In this document: positions 27,561 through 36,195 of the stretch, in pieces
Layout: each line of letters opens with the position of its first letter
Position numbering within the stretch: the stretch's first letter is position 1
Origin: Sphingomonas sp. EC-HK361
GTDB taxonomy: Bacteria; Pseudomonadota; Alphaproteobacteria; Sphingomonadales; Sphingomonadaceae
Direction of reading: 5' to 3'
DNA: 64,000 nucleotides
Assembly: GCF_902498785.1 (NCBI RefSeq)
Contig: NZ_LR701493.1
Span: 419,459-483,458 of the forward strand
Notes under the pieces: generated by a model
Seen by the model: only the letters and a program-made list of their open reading frames with translations
Told to the model about the DNA's origin: nothing
The model's database searches: none
Position numbers and translations under genes: made by a program

Positions 27561-27591
27561 AGCCGCGCGCGGGATGTCTCCGCGCGCGGCT
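27561..27591 (-). terminator. Terminator of the old yellow enzyme gene
   Basis: A perfect 12-bp stem, AGCCGCGCGCGG at 27561-27572 with CCGCGCGCGGCT at 27580-27591, closes a seven-base loop. On the minus strand it begins six bases after the stop at 27598 and is followed by TTTGCGTT. This is a likely intrinsic terminator, though its U-tract is short. Confidence 0.75.
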
Positions 27592-27597
27592 GCGATT

Positions 27598-28692
27598 TCA
27601 GGCCGCGACCGCCGTTTCGTCGATCGTCGGATAGTCGGTATAGCCTTCAGCGCCCTGGCTGTACCAGGTTCGCGGATTGCCGGGGTTGAGCGGGGCACCG
27701 TCCTTCAAGCGCTCGGGCAGATCGGGATTGGCGAGGAATGTCCGCCCGAAGCTCACCGCGTCCGCCACGCCGGAATCGATCACGGCCTGCGCTTCGTTCA
27801 CCGTCGTATAGTCCGAATTGAGGATCAGCGGGCCGGCAAAGGCCTCGCGAATCTGCGGCGAGAGCTTGGGCACATCGGTGCGCCCGAACGTGCCGTCGGG
27901 GCCAGGCTCGCGCAGCTCCAGATAGGCGATGCCGATATCGGACAGCGCGCGGACGGCGGGGAGGAAGACGGCGTGCGGATCGCTGTCGTCGACGCCCTGC
28001 GATTCGCCGTTGGGCGACAGTCGGACGCCGGTGCGGTCGGCGCCAGCGACCGAGGCCACGCGTTCGGCAACTTCGCGCAGCAAGCGAATGCGGTTTTCAG
28101 CGCTGCCGCCATACGCATCGTCGCGGTGGTTGGCGCCGTCGCGCAGGAACTGGTCGATCAGATAGCCGTTCGCGGCGTGGATCTGCACACCGTCGAACCC
28201 GGCGGCGATCGCGTTGCGCGTGGCGAGCGCGTAATCGTCGAGCAGCCGCGGCAGCTCGTCGATGTGCAGCGCGCGCGCGGTCTCGAAATCCTGCTTGCCC
28301 TCGAACGTGTGCGCCTGACCTTCGGTGCGCGTCGCGGAGGACGAAACGGGTTGCTGGCCGATGACCGAGGAATGGACCTGCCGGCCCATATGCCAGAGCT
28401 GCGCGACGATTCGCCCGCCCGCGGCGTGCACCGCGTCTGTCACCGGCTTCCACGCCTCGGTCTGCGCGTCGGTCCACAGTCCCGGCGCAAACGGCCAGCC
28501 AAGGCCCTCGCGGCTGATCCCGGTGGCTTCCGAGATGATGAGGCCGGCGGATGCGCGCTGCGCGTAATATTCCGCCATGATCGGGGTCGGCACCGCGTCG
28601 CGCGTCGCGCGGCCGCGGGTGAGGGGGGCCATGAGAATGCGATTGGGCGCGTCGATCGCGCCGAGAGTGATCGAGTCGAAAAGGCTCGGCAT
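27598..28692 (-). CDS. Old yellow enzyme family alkene reductase
   Basis: A 364-residue FMN-dependent TIM-barrel enzyme. Family motifs are LGAIDAPNRILMAPLTRGRA, SEATGISREGLGW, QLWHMGRQVHSS, the substrate-binding HAANGYLIDQFLRDGANHR and DDAYGGSAENRIRLL, and the FMN loop DAVSFGRTFLANPDL. It resembles the NemA/N-ethylmaleimide reductase group, which reduces activated alkenes and sometimes nitro compounds with NAD(P)H. It is the first gene in its direction, divergent from the EamA transporter by 51 bp, and ends in a clear terminator. Confidence 0.93.
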   Translation of the reverse strand: MPSLFDSITLGAIDAPNRILMAPLTRGRATRDAVPTPIMAEYYAQRASAGLIISEATGISREGLGWPFAPGLWTDAQTEAWKPVTDAVHAAGGRIVAQLWHMGRQVHSSVIGQQPVSSSATRTEGQAHTFEGKQDFETARALHIDELPRLLDDYALATRNAIAAGFDGVQIHAANGYLIDQFLRDGANHRDDAYGGSAENRIRLLREVAERVASVAGADRTGVRLSPNGESQGVDDSDPHAVFLPAVRALSDIGIAYLELREPGPDGTFGRTDVPKLSPQIREAFAGPLILNSDYTTVNEAQAVIDSGVADAVSFGRTFLANPDLPERLKDGAPLNPGNPRTWYSQGAEGYTDYPTIDETAVAA

Positions 28693-28743
28693 AGGTTTTC
28701 CTTTGCTACCTGACTTGGGCCAGATAGGGCGTTAGGGGGCGCC

Positions 28744-29715
28744 ATGCACGGCCAGTCTCCGAAAAGAATTGCTATCGCGCCCGAAAGCACGCCGCCGGCC
28801 GTGACTGCCCCTGCGCCCGCCCCCGCGGTGGCATTTGTGGCGCTCGTGCTGGCGAATGTCGCGCTTGCCTTCGGGCCGTGGTTCGTGCGGTTGGCCGATA
28901 CCGGGCCGGTCGCGGCCGCGTTCTGGAGAATCACGCTCGCCGCGCCCGTCCTCGCACTGGCCGCGCTCGCCACGGGAGGGCGTCCACAGCGATTGTCGCC
29001 GGCGCTCTGGGGTGTACTGGCGCTTGCCGGGCTGGCCTTTGCGGCCGATCTTGGCAGCTGGCACGTCGGCATCCACAAGACGACCCTCGCCAACGCAACG
29101 CTGTTCGGCAATTCGGCGACGCTGATCTTTCCGATCTACGGATTCCTCGTCGCACGCGTGTGGCCGACGCGGATGCAGGCCTTTGCGCTGGCGCTCGCTG
29201 CCGTTGGGGCTGCGCTGTTGATGGGGCGATCCTATCAGCTCGATCCACGGCATCTCGTCGGCGATCTGCTCTGCCTGCTCGCGGGTGTGCTTTACACCGG
29301 CTATTTCATCCTCATGGCGCGCGCGCGCACCGTCATGGCGCCGCTCTCGTCGCTCGCGCTGGCCACGATGGCGTCGATCGTGCCGCTGCTGCTGGTGGCG
29401 TTGCTGCTGGGCGAGCGCATCCTGCCGCAGGCCTGGGGGCCGCTCATCCTGCTGGCCCTGGTCAGCCAGATCATCGGACAGGGACTGATGATCTACGCGC
29501 TCGGCAAGCTGTCGCCGCTCGTGGTCGGGATCGCGCTGCTCCTCCAGCCGGCGGTCGCGGGGATAATCGGCTGGATCGCCTATGACGAACGGCTGGGCGC
29601 GCCCGATTTCGTCGGGCTGGCGATGGTCGCCGTCGCCCTCGTTCTCGTCCGTCGCGCGAGCGGGGTTGCCAAGCCGGTCCCCGCCGACGATCTTGGGCGC
29701 GAGGAGCCCGCATGA
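28744..29715 (+). CDS. DMT-superfamily (EamA) transporter
   Basis: A 323-residue inner-membrane protein with about ten hydrophobic helices in two EamA repeats, the first from LVLANVALAFGPWFVRLAD and the second from LLCLLAGVLYTGYFILMARA. The C-terminus has LLLQPAVAGIIGWIAYDERLG, the typical end of such carriers. DMT transporters export or import metabolites; no substrate can be assigned. Its stop overlaps the COQ9 start (ATGA at 29712-29715). Confidence 0.88.
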   Translation: MHGQSPKRIAIAPESTPPAVTAPAPAPAVAFVALVLANVALAFGPWFVRLADTGPVAAAFWRITLAAPVLALAALATGGRPQRLSPALWGVLALAGLAFAADLGSWHVGIHKTTLANATLFGNSATLIFPIYGFLVARVWPTRMQAFALALAAVGAALLMGRSYQLDPRHLVGDLLCLLAGVLYTGYFILMARARTVMAPLSSLALATMASIVPLLLVALLLGERILPQAWGPLILLALVSQIIGQGLMIYALGKLSPLVVGIALLLQPAVAGIIGWIAYDERLGAPDFVGLAMVAVALVLVRRASGVAKPVPADDLGREEPA

Positions 29716-30371
29716 TGGACGCGCAAGACCTGACGCTCGACGAAGTCCGCGCGCGGCTCGCCGACGATATCGCAGCCAACGCCGCCTTCGATGGCTGGGG
29801 TGACGCGGCGCGCGACATGGCGGCGGACGCGGCCGGCATTGACCGCGATATCGCGCGGATCGCCTTTCCCGGCGGCGCCGTGGACATGATCGACGCGTGG
29901 TTCGCGCAGGTCGATGCGCGGATGGCGCAGGCGGTTCCGGACCCGGTGATGGCGACGCTCAAGGTTCGCGAGAAGATCGCGCGGCAGATCGAGGCGCGGC
30001 TGGAGGCGGTGGCGGGCAATCGCGACTCGCTTCGCCGGGCGCTCGCGATTCTTGCCATGCCGCAGAACCTCGCGCGCGGCGCGAAGCTCGGCTGGCGCAC
30101 TGTCGATCTTATGTGGCGACGCGCCGGCGACACCGCGACGGACTACAACCACTATACGAAGCGCACCATTCTGCTCGGTGTCTACGGCGCGACGGTCACG
30201 GTCTTTCTGGACGACGAAAGCGCCGGTTTCGCCGATACCCGTGCCTTCCTGCAGCGCCGGATCGACGGGATCATGCGCTTCGAAAAGACGAAGGCGGGGA
30301 TGCTGAAGCGCGCTGCCCACCGGCCCAGCCTTTCGCGGTTCATCGGCCGGCTTCGCTACCCGGTTGCCTGA
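29712..30371 (+). CDS. COQ9-family ubiquinone biosynthesis protein
   Basis: A 219-residue homologue of mitochondrial COQ9. Recognisable family sequence includes AFDGWGDAARDMAADAAGID, DMIDAWFAQVD, RRALAILAMPQN and the C-terminal YTKRTILLGVYGATVTVFLDDES. COQ9 binds lipid and presents ubiquinone intermediates to the COQ7 hydroxylase in mitochondria; alphaproteobacterial homologues are presumed to do the same at the inner membrane. It is translationally coupled to the upstream transporter. Confidence 0.88.
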   Translation: MMDAQDLTLDEVRARLADDIAANAAFDGWGDAARDMAADAAGIDRDIARIAFPGGAVDMIDAWFAQVDARMAQAVPDPVMATLKVREKIARQIEARLEAVAGNRDSLRRALAILAMPQNLARGAKLGWRTVDLMWRRAGDTATDYNHYTKRTILLGVYGATVTVFLDDESAGFADTRAFLQRRIDGIMRFEKTKAGMLKRAAHRPSLSRFIGRLRYPVA

Positions 30372-30402
30372 CCCCCGCAATATTTCCTTTCCACGCGCTG
30401 CC

Positions 30403-30421
30403 GTTATTGATAATCACTCGC
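30403..30421. promoter_or_regulatory. Candidate Fur-type operator upstream of feoAB
   Basis: GTTATTGATAATCACTCGC contains the core TGATAATCA and agrees with the 19-base Fur consensus at 14 positions by eye. It lies 10-28 bases before the feoA ATG, where it could cover a promoter or ribosome-binding region. Iron control of feo genes by Fur-family proteins is well known; binding here is inferred. Confidence 0.5.
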
Positions 30422-30430
30422 AGCGTGGAT

Positions 30431-30694
30431 ATGTCCTCCCCCATGATCCCGGCCTTAAGCCTTGAGTCGCTGCCCAGGCGCCAGCGCGCCACCGTCGCGA
30501 CGATCGACTGGTCGCATCTGGCTGTCGCCGAGGCTCGCCGCCTGCGCGAGCTTGGCTTCGACGAAGGCGTCGGGGTGGAAGTCCTGCACCGCGCGACGCT
30601 AGGCCAGGGACCGATTGCCTGCCGGATCGGGCGGATGACGGTCGCGCTGCGCCGCGTGGTCGCCCGCTCCATCCATGTATCGCTCGCCGGCTGA
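30431..30694 (+). CDS. feoA: Ferrous iron transport protein A
   Basis: An 87-residue SH3-like FeoA protein. Features are a central LRELGFDEGVGVEVLHRATLG, the usual signature, and a closing strand RIGRMTVALRRVVARSIHV. FeoA is a small cytosolic partner thought to regulate FeoB. ATG 30431 is preferred by length. The 3' end overlaps feoB by 20 bp, so the two are translated together. A Fur-like box lies just upstream. Confidence 0.88.
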   Translation: MSSPMIPALSLESLPRRQRATVATIDWSHLAVAEARRLRELGFDEGVGVEVLHRATLGQGPIACRIGRMTVALRRVVARSIHVSLAG

Positions 30695-32555
30695 GGTGAA
30701 CGCAGCGCCGCTCGTGGCGCTCGTCGGCAACCCCAATGCCGGCAAGAGCGCGCTGTTCAACGCGCTGACCGGCGCCAGGCAGAAGGTCGGCAACTATCCC
30801 GGCGTGACCGTCGAACGGCATTCGGGGCGCCTCGCGCTCGACGACGGACGCCCGGTCGAGCTGGTCGATCTTCCCGGTGCGTATAGTCTAGATCCCGCGA
30901 GCCCCGACGAACGCGTGACGCGCGACGTGGTGACGGGGCGGCAGACGGGCGAGCGACTGCCCGACGCGCTCGTCGTGGTGATCGACGCCGCCAATCTCGA
31001 CAATCATCTGCGCTTCACGCTCCAGCTGATCGCGCTCGGCCTGCCGATCGTCGTCGCGCTGAACATGATCGACCTGGCGGAACGCGATGGCCTGACGCTC
31101 GACCCTGCGATCCTGGCGAAGGAACTGGGCGTGCCCGTCGTCCCGACCGTCGCGGTGCGCCGCCGTGGGCTCGATCTCCTCAGGACCGAGATCGCGCGGC
31201 TCGTCGGCGGCGGCGTGGCGGTGCGGCTGCGTGCGTCCAACGGCGCAATCGACGACGATATCGCCGCCCTCCAGCGCAAGGCGCGCCACATCGCGGCGGC
31301 CGCGACGGTCAGCGAGACGCCGGTGCGCCGCTGGACCCATCTGCTCGACGCGGTCGCGCTGCATCCGGTCAGCGGACCCATACTCCTTGCGGCGCTGCTC
31401 TTCGTGATGTTCCAGGCAGTCTTCGCCTGGTCCGAAGTGCCGATCGGATGGATCGAATCGGCCTTCGCGGCGATCGACGGCGCGGTGAAGGGCGCGATGC
31501 CAGACGGCATCCTGCGCAGCCTCATCACAGACGGCGTCATCGCGGGGGTCGGTGCAGTCGTCGTCTTCCTGCCGCAGATACTGATCCTCTTCGCCTTCAT
31601 CCTGATCCTCGAGGCGTCGGGGTACATGGTTCGCGCGGCGTTCCTGATGGACCGGCTGATGAGCCGCGTCGGGCTGTCCGGGCGCGCGTTCATCCCGCTG
31701 CTGTCGAGCTTCGCCTGCGCGGTGCCCGGCATCATGGCGACGCGGACGATCGACGACGAGAAGGATCGGCTGACGACGATCCTCATCGCGCCGCTGATGA
31801 CCTGTTCCGCGCGGCTGCCCGTCTATACCATAATCATCGGCGCATTCATCCCCGATCGCGCGGTGCTGCCCTTTGTCGGCTTGAAGGGGCTGGTGCTCTT
31901 CGGGCTCTACATCATGGGCATTGTCGGCGCGTTCGTCGCGGCGCTGGCGCTCAGGCATACGGTGACCAAGGGGTCGTCCTCGGGCTTTCTCATGGAGATG
32001 CCCAAATATCAGTGGCCGCGGCTGCGCGACGTGCTGATCGGGCTGTGGCAGCGGGCGTGGATTTTCCTGAAGCGCGCCGGCACGATCATCGCGCTGACGA
32101 CGGTGGTGCTCTGGGCGCTGCTCTCCTTCCCGCAGGCACCCGCCGGGAAAAGCCAGGTCGATTACTCGATCGCCGGCCGGATCGCGAACGGGGTCGAGGT
32201 CGTCGTCAGGCCGATCGGCTTCAACCGCGATATTGCGCTCGCGCTCATCCCGGCGATGGCGGCGCGCGAGGTTGCGGTCGCGGCGATCGGCACGGTCTAT
32301 GCGGTCGACAATGTCGAGGATGCGGCGGGCGAGCGAAGCCTCGTCCAGAGCCTGCGCGCCCGCTGGAGCCTGCCCACCGCGCTCGCCTTTCTGATGTGGT
32401 TCGTCTTCGCGCCGCAGTGCATCTCGACGATCGCGGTGACGCGGCGGGAGACGAACGGCTGGAAGTGGCCGGCCTTCATGCTAGGGTATCTTTTCGCGAC
32501 CGCCTACATCATGGCGGGGATCACTTTCTGGCTGGCGACGTTTGCCGGCCTGTAG
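30675..32555 (+). CDS. feoB: Ferrous iron transporter FeoB
   Basis: A 626-residue protein. The N-terminal G domain has G1 GNPNAGKS at 18-25, the switch GNYPGVTVE, G3 DLPGAYS and G4 NMID. The C-terminal half has about eight transmembrane helices with the two Gate-type repeats (SSFACAVPGIMATRTI and PAMAAREVAVAAIGTVY). It is shorter than the E. coli protein and has no FeoC-like tail, as in many alphaproteobacteria. It imports Fe(II) across the inner membrane. It overlaps feoA by 20 bp. Confidence 0.95.
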   Translation: MYRSPAEVNAAPLVALVGNPNAGKSALFNALTGARQKVGNYPGVTVERHSGRLALDDGRPVELVDLPGAYSLDPASPDERVTRDVVTGRQTGERLPDALVVVIDAANLDNHLRFTLQLIALGLPIVVALNMIDLAERDGLTLDPAILAKELGVPVVPTVAVRRRGLDLLRTEIARLVGGGVAVRLRASNGAIDDDIAALQRKARHIAAAATVSETPVRRWTHLLDAVALHPVSGPILLAALLFVMFQAVFAWSEVPIGWIESAFAAIDGAVKGAMPDGILRSLITDGVIAGVGAVVVFLPQILILFAFILILEASGYMVRAAFLMDRLMSRVGLSGRAFIPLLSSFACAVPGIMATRTIDDEKDRLTTILIAPLMTCSARLPVYTIIIGAFIPDRAVLPFVGLKGLVLFGLYIMGIVGAFVAALALRHTVTKGSSSGFLMEMPKYQWPRLRDVLIGLWQRAWIFLKRAGTIIALTTVVLWALLSFPQAPAGKSQVDYSIAGRIANGVEVVVRPIGFNRDIALALIPAMAAREVAVAAIGTVYAVDNVEDAAGERSLVQSLRARWSLPTALAFLMWFVFAPQCISTIAVTRRETNGWKWPAFMLGYLFATAYIMAGITFWLATFAGL

Positions 32556-32570
32556 ACTCTAGGGCGGACA

Positions 32571-33110
32571 ATGGCAGGCAGCGTCAACAAGGTCATTCTG
32601 GTGGGCAATCTGGGGCGCGATCCCGAATCGCGGTCGTTCCAGAACGGCGGCAAGGTTGTGAACCTGCGCATCGCGACGTCGGAAAGCTGGAAGGACCGCA
32701 ATTCGGGCGAGCGCAAGGAAAAGACCGAATGGCATTCGGTCGCGATCTTCAACGAAGGCCTGGCGGGCGTTGCGGAGCGGTTCCTGCGCAAAGGATCGAA
32801 GGTCTATATCGAGGGCCAGCTCCAGACCCGCAAATGGCAGGACCAGCAGGGGCAGGACCGCTATTCGACCGAGATCGTGCTGCAGGGCTTCAACAGCGTG
32901 CTGACGATGCTCGACGGCACTGGTGGCGGTCAGGGCGGTAGCGGCGGCGGCAGTCGTGGCGGTGACGACTGGGCCGGCGGCAGCGACGATTTCGGTGGTG
33001 GTTCTGGCGGCAGCCGCGGCGGCGCTTCGTCGGGCGGGGGCGCACGCGGATCGAGCTTCGGCCAGGGCGGCGGCTTTGCCGACGACCTCGACGACGACGT
33101 GCCGTTCTGA
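32571..33110 (+). CDS. ssb: Single-stranded DNA-binding protein
   Basis: A 179-residue SSB. The N-terminal OB fold begins [20 protein letters not shown] and includes [20 protein letters not shown] and [19 protein letters not shown] long Gly/Ser-rich linker (about 120-165) leads to the acidic tip DDLDDDVPF, the partner-binding end. It coats single-stranded DNA in replication and repair. It lies 15 bp after feoB on the same strand. Confidence 0.96.
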   Translation: MAGSVNKVILVGNLGRDPESRSFQNGGKVVNLRIATSESWKDRNSGERKEKTEWHSVAIFNEGLAGVAERFLRKGSKVYIEGQLQTRKWQDQQGQDRYSTEIVLQGFNSVLTMLDGTGGGQGGSGGGSRGGDDWAGGSDDFGGGSGGSRGGASSGGGARGSSFGQGGGFADDLDDDVPF

Positions 33111-33157
33111 AGGCTCGTCCCACGGCCGACATCGACGTCTTGAAGGGCACCGTCCCC

Positions 33158-34687
33158 ATGTCCTCCGTCTGCGGTGCAGACGAAGCGCGCGCCGAGGTCA
33201 TCGCGGCGTACGATGCGCGCGGTGGTGTCAGTCACGGCGCGCTCGACGAGGTGGTACGGTTCGCCGCGCAATTGTGCGAGGCGCCGGTCGCGATCGTTAC
33301 CTGGATCGACGGGGCGACACAGTATTTCCTCGCCAGGAACGGAGTGGATGTCGATCGTACCGAAACGCGACATTCCTTCTGCCAGTTCGCGCTCGCAAGC
33401 GGCGACTATATGGAGGTGTGCGACGCGACCGAAGACCCGCGCTTCATCGACAACCCCTATGTCACCGGCGATCTGAACGTCCGCTTCTATGCGGGCATGC
33501 CGCTGATCTCGCCGGAGGGGATCGCGCTCGGCACGGTGTGTATCCTCGATACGGCGCCGCGTCCGGCGGGATTGACCGCGTTTCAGCGCGAGGGGCTGAG
33601 GCTGCTCGCCGATCTCGCCATGGCGCGGCTCGGCGATCGCCGTGTGTCGCTGGAGCGCTCGGCGGAGCAGAACGAGGCGCAGGCCGCGATCGCGGACAGC
33701 GCGCTGCGCTTCCGCATCCTTGCCGACACCATGCCGCAAATGGTGTGGTCGACGCTGCCAGACGGCTTCCACGATTATTACAATGCGCGCTGGTACGAGT
33801 TTACCGGTGTCCCCCAGGGCACGACCGATGGCGAGGGATGGAACGGCATGTTCCACCCTGAAGATCAGGACCGGGCATGGGCGCGCTGGCGGCACAGCCT
33901 GGAAAGCGGCGATCCCTATGCGATCGAATATCGCCTGCGTCACCGTGACGGCACCTATCGCTGGGTGCTGGGCCGTGCCCTGCCGATCCGCGACCCCGAC
34001 ACGGGGGCGATCACGCGCTGGTTCGGGACGTGCACCGATATTCACGAGCAGAAACTCGCACTCGAGGAGCGCGAGATCATCAGCCAGGAGCTGAGCCACC
34101 GCATCAAGAATATCTTCGCGGTGGTATCGGGGCTGATCGCCTTCGCGGCGCGCGCGAGACCGGAATTCGCGCCCGTCGCAACCGATCTTCGCGAACGGGT
34201 GACGGCACTCGGCCGCGCGCATGACTTCGTCCGGCCGCACAGCGCGCAATCACGACCCTCCGCGCAGCAGGACAGCCTCAAGGGCCTGATGGCCGAACTG
34301 TTCTCGCCCTATCAGCAGGCGGGGGACGATCGTATCCGCGTCCAAGGCGGCGATCTGTCGATCGACGATCGTTCGGCGACGCCGCTGGCGCTCCTGTTCC
34401 ACGAGCTCGCCACCAACGCGACCAAATATGGCGCGCTATCCAACGACGAAGGGCATGTGGTCGTATCGATCGACAGCGACGGCGTGGTCGCACGTCTGGG
34501 CTGGCGCGAATATGCCGGCCCCGCCGTCAGTGCTCCCTCGGGCGCGGGCGGATTTGGCAGCCAGTTGATCGAAATGAGCGCCGTTCGCCAGATGGGCGGC
34601 ACGGTGACCCGGTCATGGGACCCGGACGGGCTTGCGCTGGAAATAGCCGTGCCGCTGTCGGCGCTTACCCGCCAGCCCGCGAACTGA
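33158..34687 (+). CDS. HWE-family sensor histidine kinase with GAF and PAS domains
   Basis: A 509-residue soluble kinase with no membrane segment. Domains in order: GAF (about 25-160; FAAQLCEAPVAIVTWID...FYAGMPLISPEGIALGTVCILD), PAS (about 180-300; FRILADTMPQMVWSTLPDG with a PAC motif) and an HWE kinase core. The phospho-acceptor block is LSHRIKNIFAVVSG, the N-box is HELATNATKYGAL and the family Trp-x-Glu is in LGWREYAGP. HWE kinases often feed the alphaproteobacterial general stress response. ATG 33158 is preferred to TTG 33140. Its 3' end overlaps a convergent receiver gene by 23 bp. Confidence 0.9.
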   Translation: MSSVCGADEARAEVIAAYDARGGVSHGALDEVVRFAAQLCEAPVAIVTWIDGATQYFLARNGVDVDRTETRHSFCQFALASGDYMEVCDATEDPRFIDNPYVTGDLNVRFYAGMPLISPEGIALGTVCILDTAPRPAGLTAFQREGLRLLADLAMARLGDRRVSLERSAEQNEAQAAIADSALRFRILADTMPQMVWSTLPDGFHDYYNARWYEFTGVPQGTTDGEGWNGMFHPEDQDRAWARWRHSLESGDPYAIEYRLRHRDGTYRWVLGRALPIRDPDTGAITRWFGTCTDIHEQKLALEEREIISQELSHRIKNIFAVVSGLIAFAARARPEFAPVATDLRERVTALGRAHDFVRPHSAQSRPSAQQDSLKGLMAELFSPYQQAGDDRIRVQGGDLSIDDRSATPLALLFHELATNATKYGALSNDEGHVVVSIDSDGVVARLGWREYAGPAVSAPSGAGGFGSQLIEMSAVRQMGGTVTRSWDPDGLALEIAVPLSALTRQPAN

Positions 34688-35063
34688 GTCGCACCACGTC
34701 GTCATTGGCGGCATCATGAGGAATGCGGCCGGTCGCGAGATCGGCCGCTGCGCGAATTGCCGTTTCGCCGAAGGGCTTGCGCACATAACCGATCGCATCG
34801 GGATAGGTGATCTGCGCAGGATTGGCGGTTACGTAGATGACACGGATGCCCGACGCGGTAAGCGTGCGCGCGATATCCGATCCCGTCGCGCCGTCACGCA
34901 AATTGATATCCACGAACGCAAAGGTGCACCCTGCAGCCGCCGCAAGCGCCGTCGGCGTATCGGCCGCAATACCCGCGACGCGAAAGCCGGCCTCCGTCAG
35001 GATCCGTTCTATGTCGAGCGCGACGAAAATCTCGTCTTCGACGATGAGGGCGGTGTCGATCAT
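34665..35063 (-). CDS. Single-domain response regulator
   Basis: About 132 residues comprising one receiver domain. The acidic pocket is LIVEDE, the phospho-acceptor Asp is in FAFVDINLRDG, the conserved Thr in YVTANP and the Lys in YVRKPFG. No output domain is present. It lacks the FATGUY motif of the SdrG-type regulators, so it belongs to another single-domain group. The start is ATG 35063; a TTG at 35081 is possible. Its end overlaps the convergent HWE kinase gene by 23 bp, which suggests but does not prove partnership. Confidence 0.87.
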   Translation of the reverse strand: MIDTALIVEDEIFVALDIERILTEAGFRVAGIAADTPTALAAAAGCTFAFVDINLRDGATGSDIARTLTASGIRVIYVTANPAQITYPDAIGYVRKPFGETAIRAAADLATGRIPHDAANDDVVRLSSRAGG

Positions 35064-35155
35064 CCGTCGTCTGCCGTTCAAGGTTCGGGGTTAGCAAACA
35101 CGCGTCATAGTGCATGGTTCCGCTGCGGCCCCGAAATCGCGCTGCGATGCGTCAT

Positions 35156-35767
35156 TTACTTTCGATCGAAGGACAAAGTCGGGGCAGCCAGCAAGAAAAC
35201 CGCATGCTCGGCGCGAAAATTGGCCGCCGCTGAGCGCGTGGGGTAGCCGCGCGACAAGAACCACGCGTCCTCGACGGTGATCGACCGCTCGCGCAGGAAG
35301 GCGCGGAAGTCGTCGATCGTCACATGGTGGATGTTGGGCGTGTCGAACCACTGCTCGGGCAGCAGCTTCGTCACCGGCATCCGCCCGCCCCACAGCAGCG
35401 AGGCACGCACCCGCCAGTGCGCGAAATTGGGAAAGCTGACGAAGGCGCGGCGCCCGATCCGCAGCAGCTCAGTCAGCACCTTGTCAGGGGCGCGGCACGT
35501 CTGGAGCGTCTGGCTGAGAATCGCATAGTCGAAGCTCGCATCGGGATAGGCCGCCAGATCGGTGTCGGCGTCCCCCTGGATGACGGAGAGCCCGCGCGCC
35601 ACCGCCGTCGCGACGTTGCCGGGATCGATCTCGAGCCCGCGGGCATCGACGCCCTTTTCATCGCGCAACGCAGCCATCAGCGCGCCGTCGCCGCAGCCGA
35701 TATCGAGCACGCGCGAACCGCGGGCCACGTGATCGGCGATGATCGCCAGATCGGCACGCAGCGTCAC
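35156..35767 (-). CDS. metW: Methionine biosynthesis protein MetW
   Basis: A 203-residue methyltransferase-fold protein. The SAM-binding motif is RVLDIGCGDGALM, followed by ARGLEIDPGNVATAVARGLSV and FDYAILSQTLQTC, the MetW signature; the C-terminal half has HWRVRASLLWGGRMPVT. MetW activates MetX and raises homoserine O-acyltransferase activity. It begins at GTG 35767, overlapping the stop of the preceding GNAT gene by four bases. The operon order is metX, GNAT gene, metW. Confidence 0.93.
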   Translation of the reverse strand: MTLRADLAIIADHVARGSRVLDIGCGDGALMAALRDEKGVDARGLEIDPGNVATAVARGLSVIQGDADTDLAAYPDASFDYAILSQTLQTCRAPDKVLTELLRIGRRAFVSFPNFAHWRVRASLLWGGRMPVTKLLPEQWFDTPNIHHVTIDDFRAFLRERSITVEDAWFLSRGYPTRSAAANFRAEHAVFLLAAPTLSFDRK

Positions 35768-36195
35768 GGCGCTGCCCTCAGCCTCGCCGCCGCGTCTGGA
35801 GTCAGACGCTCCATATAGCGTTCGGGCCGCAGCAGCGCGTGGAAGCCGAGCGCGGCATAGACGCCGTGCGCGTCGGCGGTGACGAGGCCGAAGCGGCGAA
35901 TGTCGGCAAAGGCGGGGTGATCGACGAACCAGCGAACCATCCGCCGTCCCAACCCCTGTCCACGCGCGCTTTCGTCGATCCAGACATCGGCGATCCAGGC
36001 AAAGGTCGCGTGATCGGTGATCGCGCGGGCGAAACCGACCTGCGTTCCGTCCCGATAGGCGCCCAAGGCGTGCGACCCCGCGATCGCGCGCTCCACCAGG
36101 GATCGCTCGATGCCGGGTGACCAATAGCTCGACGCCAGCCAGCCATGAATGCGCGCGATATCGAGCCTCGCCTTGTCGTCGTCGAGCGCGATCAT
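35764..36195 (-). CDS. GNAT-family N-acetyltransferase between metX and metW
   Basis: A 143-residue GNAT enzyme. The acetyl-CoA-binding region reads [19 protein letters not shown] with the QGLGRR loop, and the late motif is [22 protein letters not shown]. The substrate is unknown. The start overlaps the metX stop (ATGA) and the stop overlaps the metW start (GTGA), so it is embedded in the methionine operon by four-base overlaps on both sides. Acetylation of a methionine-pathway molecule or protein is possible but only inferred from position. Confidence 0.85.
   Translation of the reverse strand: MIALDDDKARLDIARIHGWLASSYWSPGIERSLVERAIAGSHALGAYRDGTQVGFARAITDHATFAWIADVWIDESARGQGLGRRMVRWFVDHPAFADIRRFGLVTADAHGVYAALGFHALLRPERYMERLTPDAAARLRAAP

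Noticed and set aside
34665-35063. SdrG-type FATGUY response regulator
   Set aside because: The motif region reads VIYVTANP, which does not match FATGUY.
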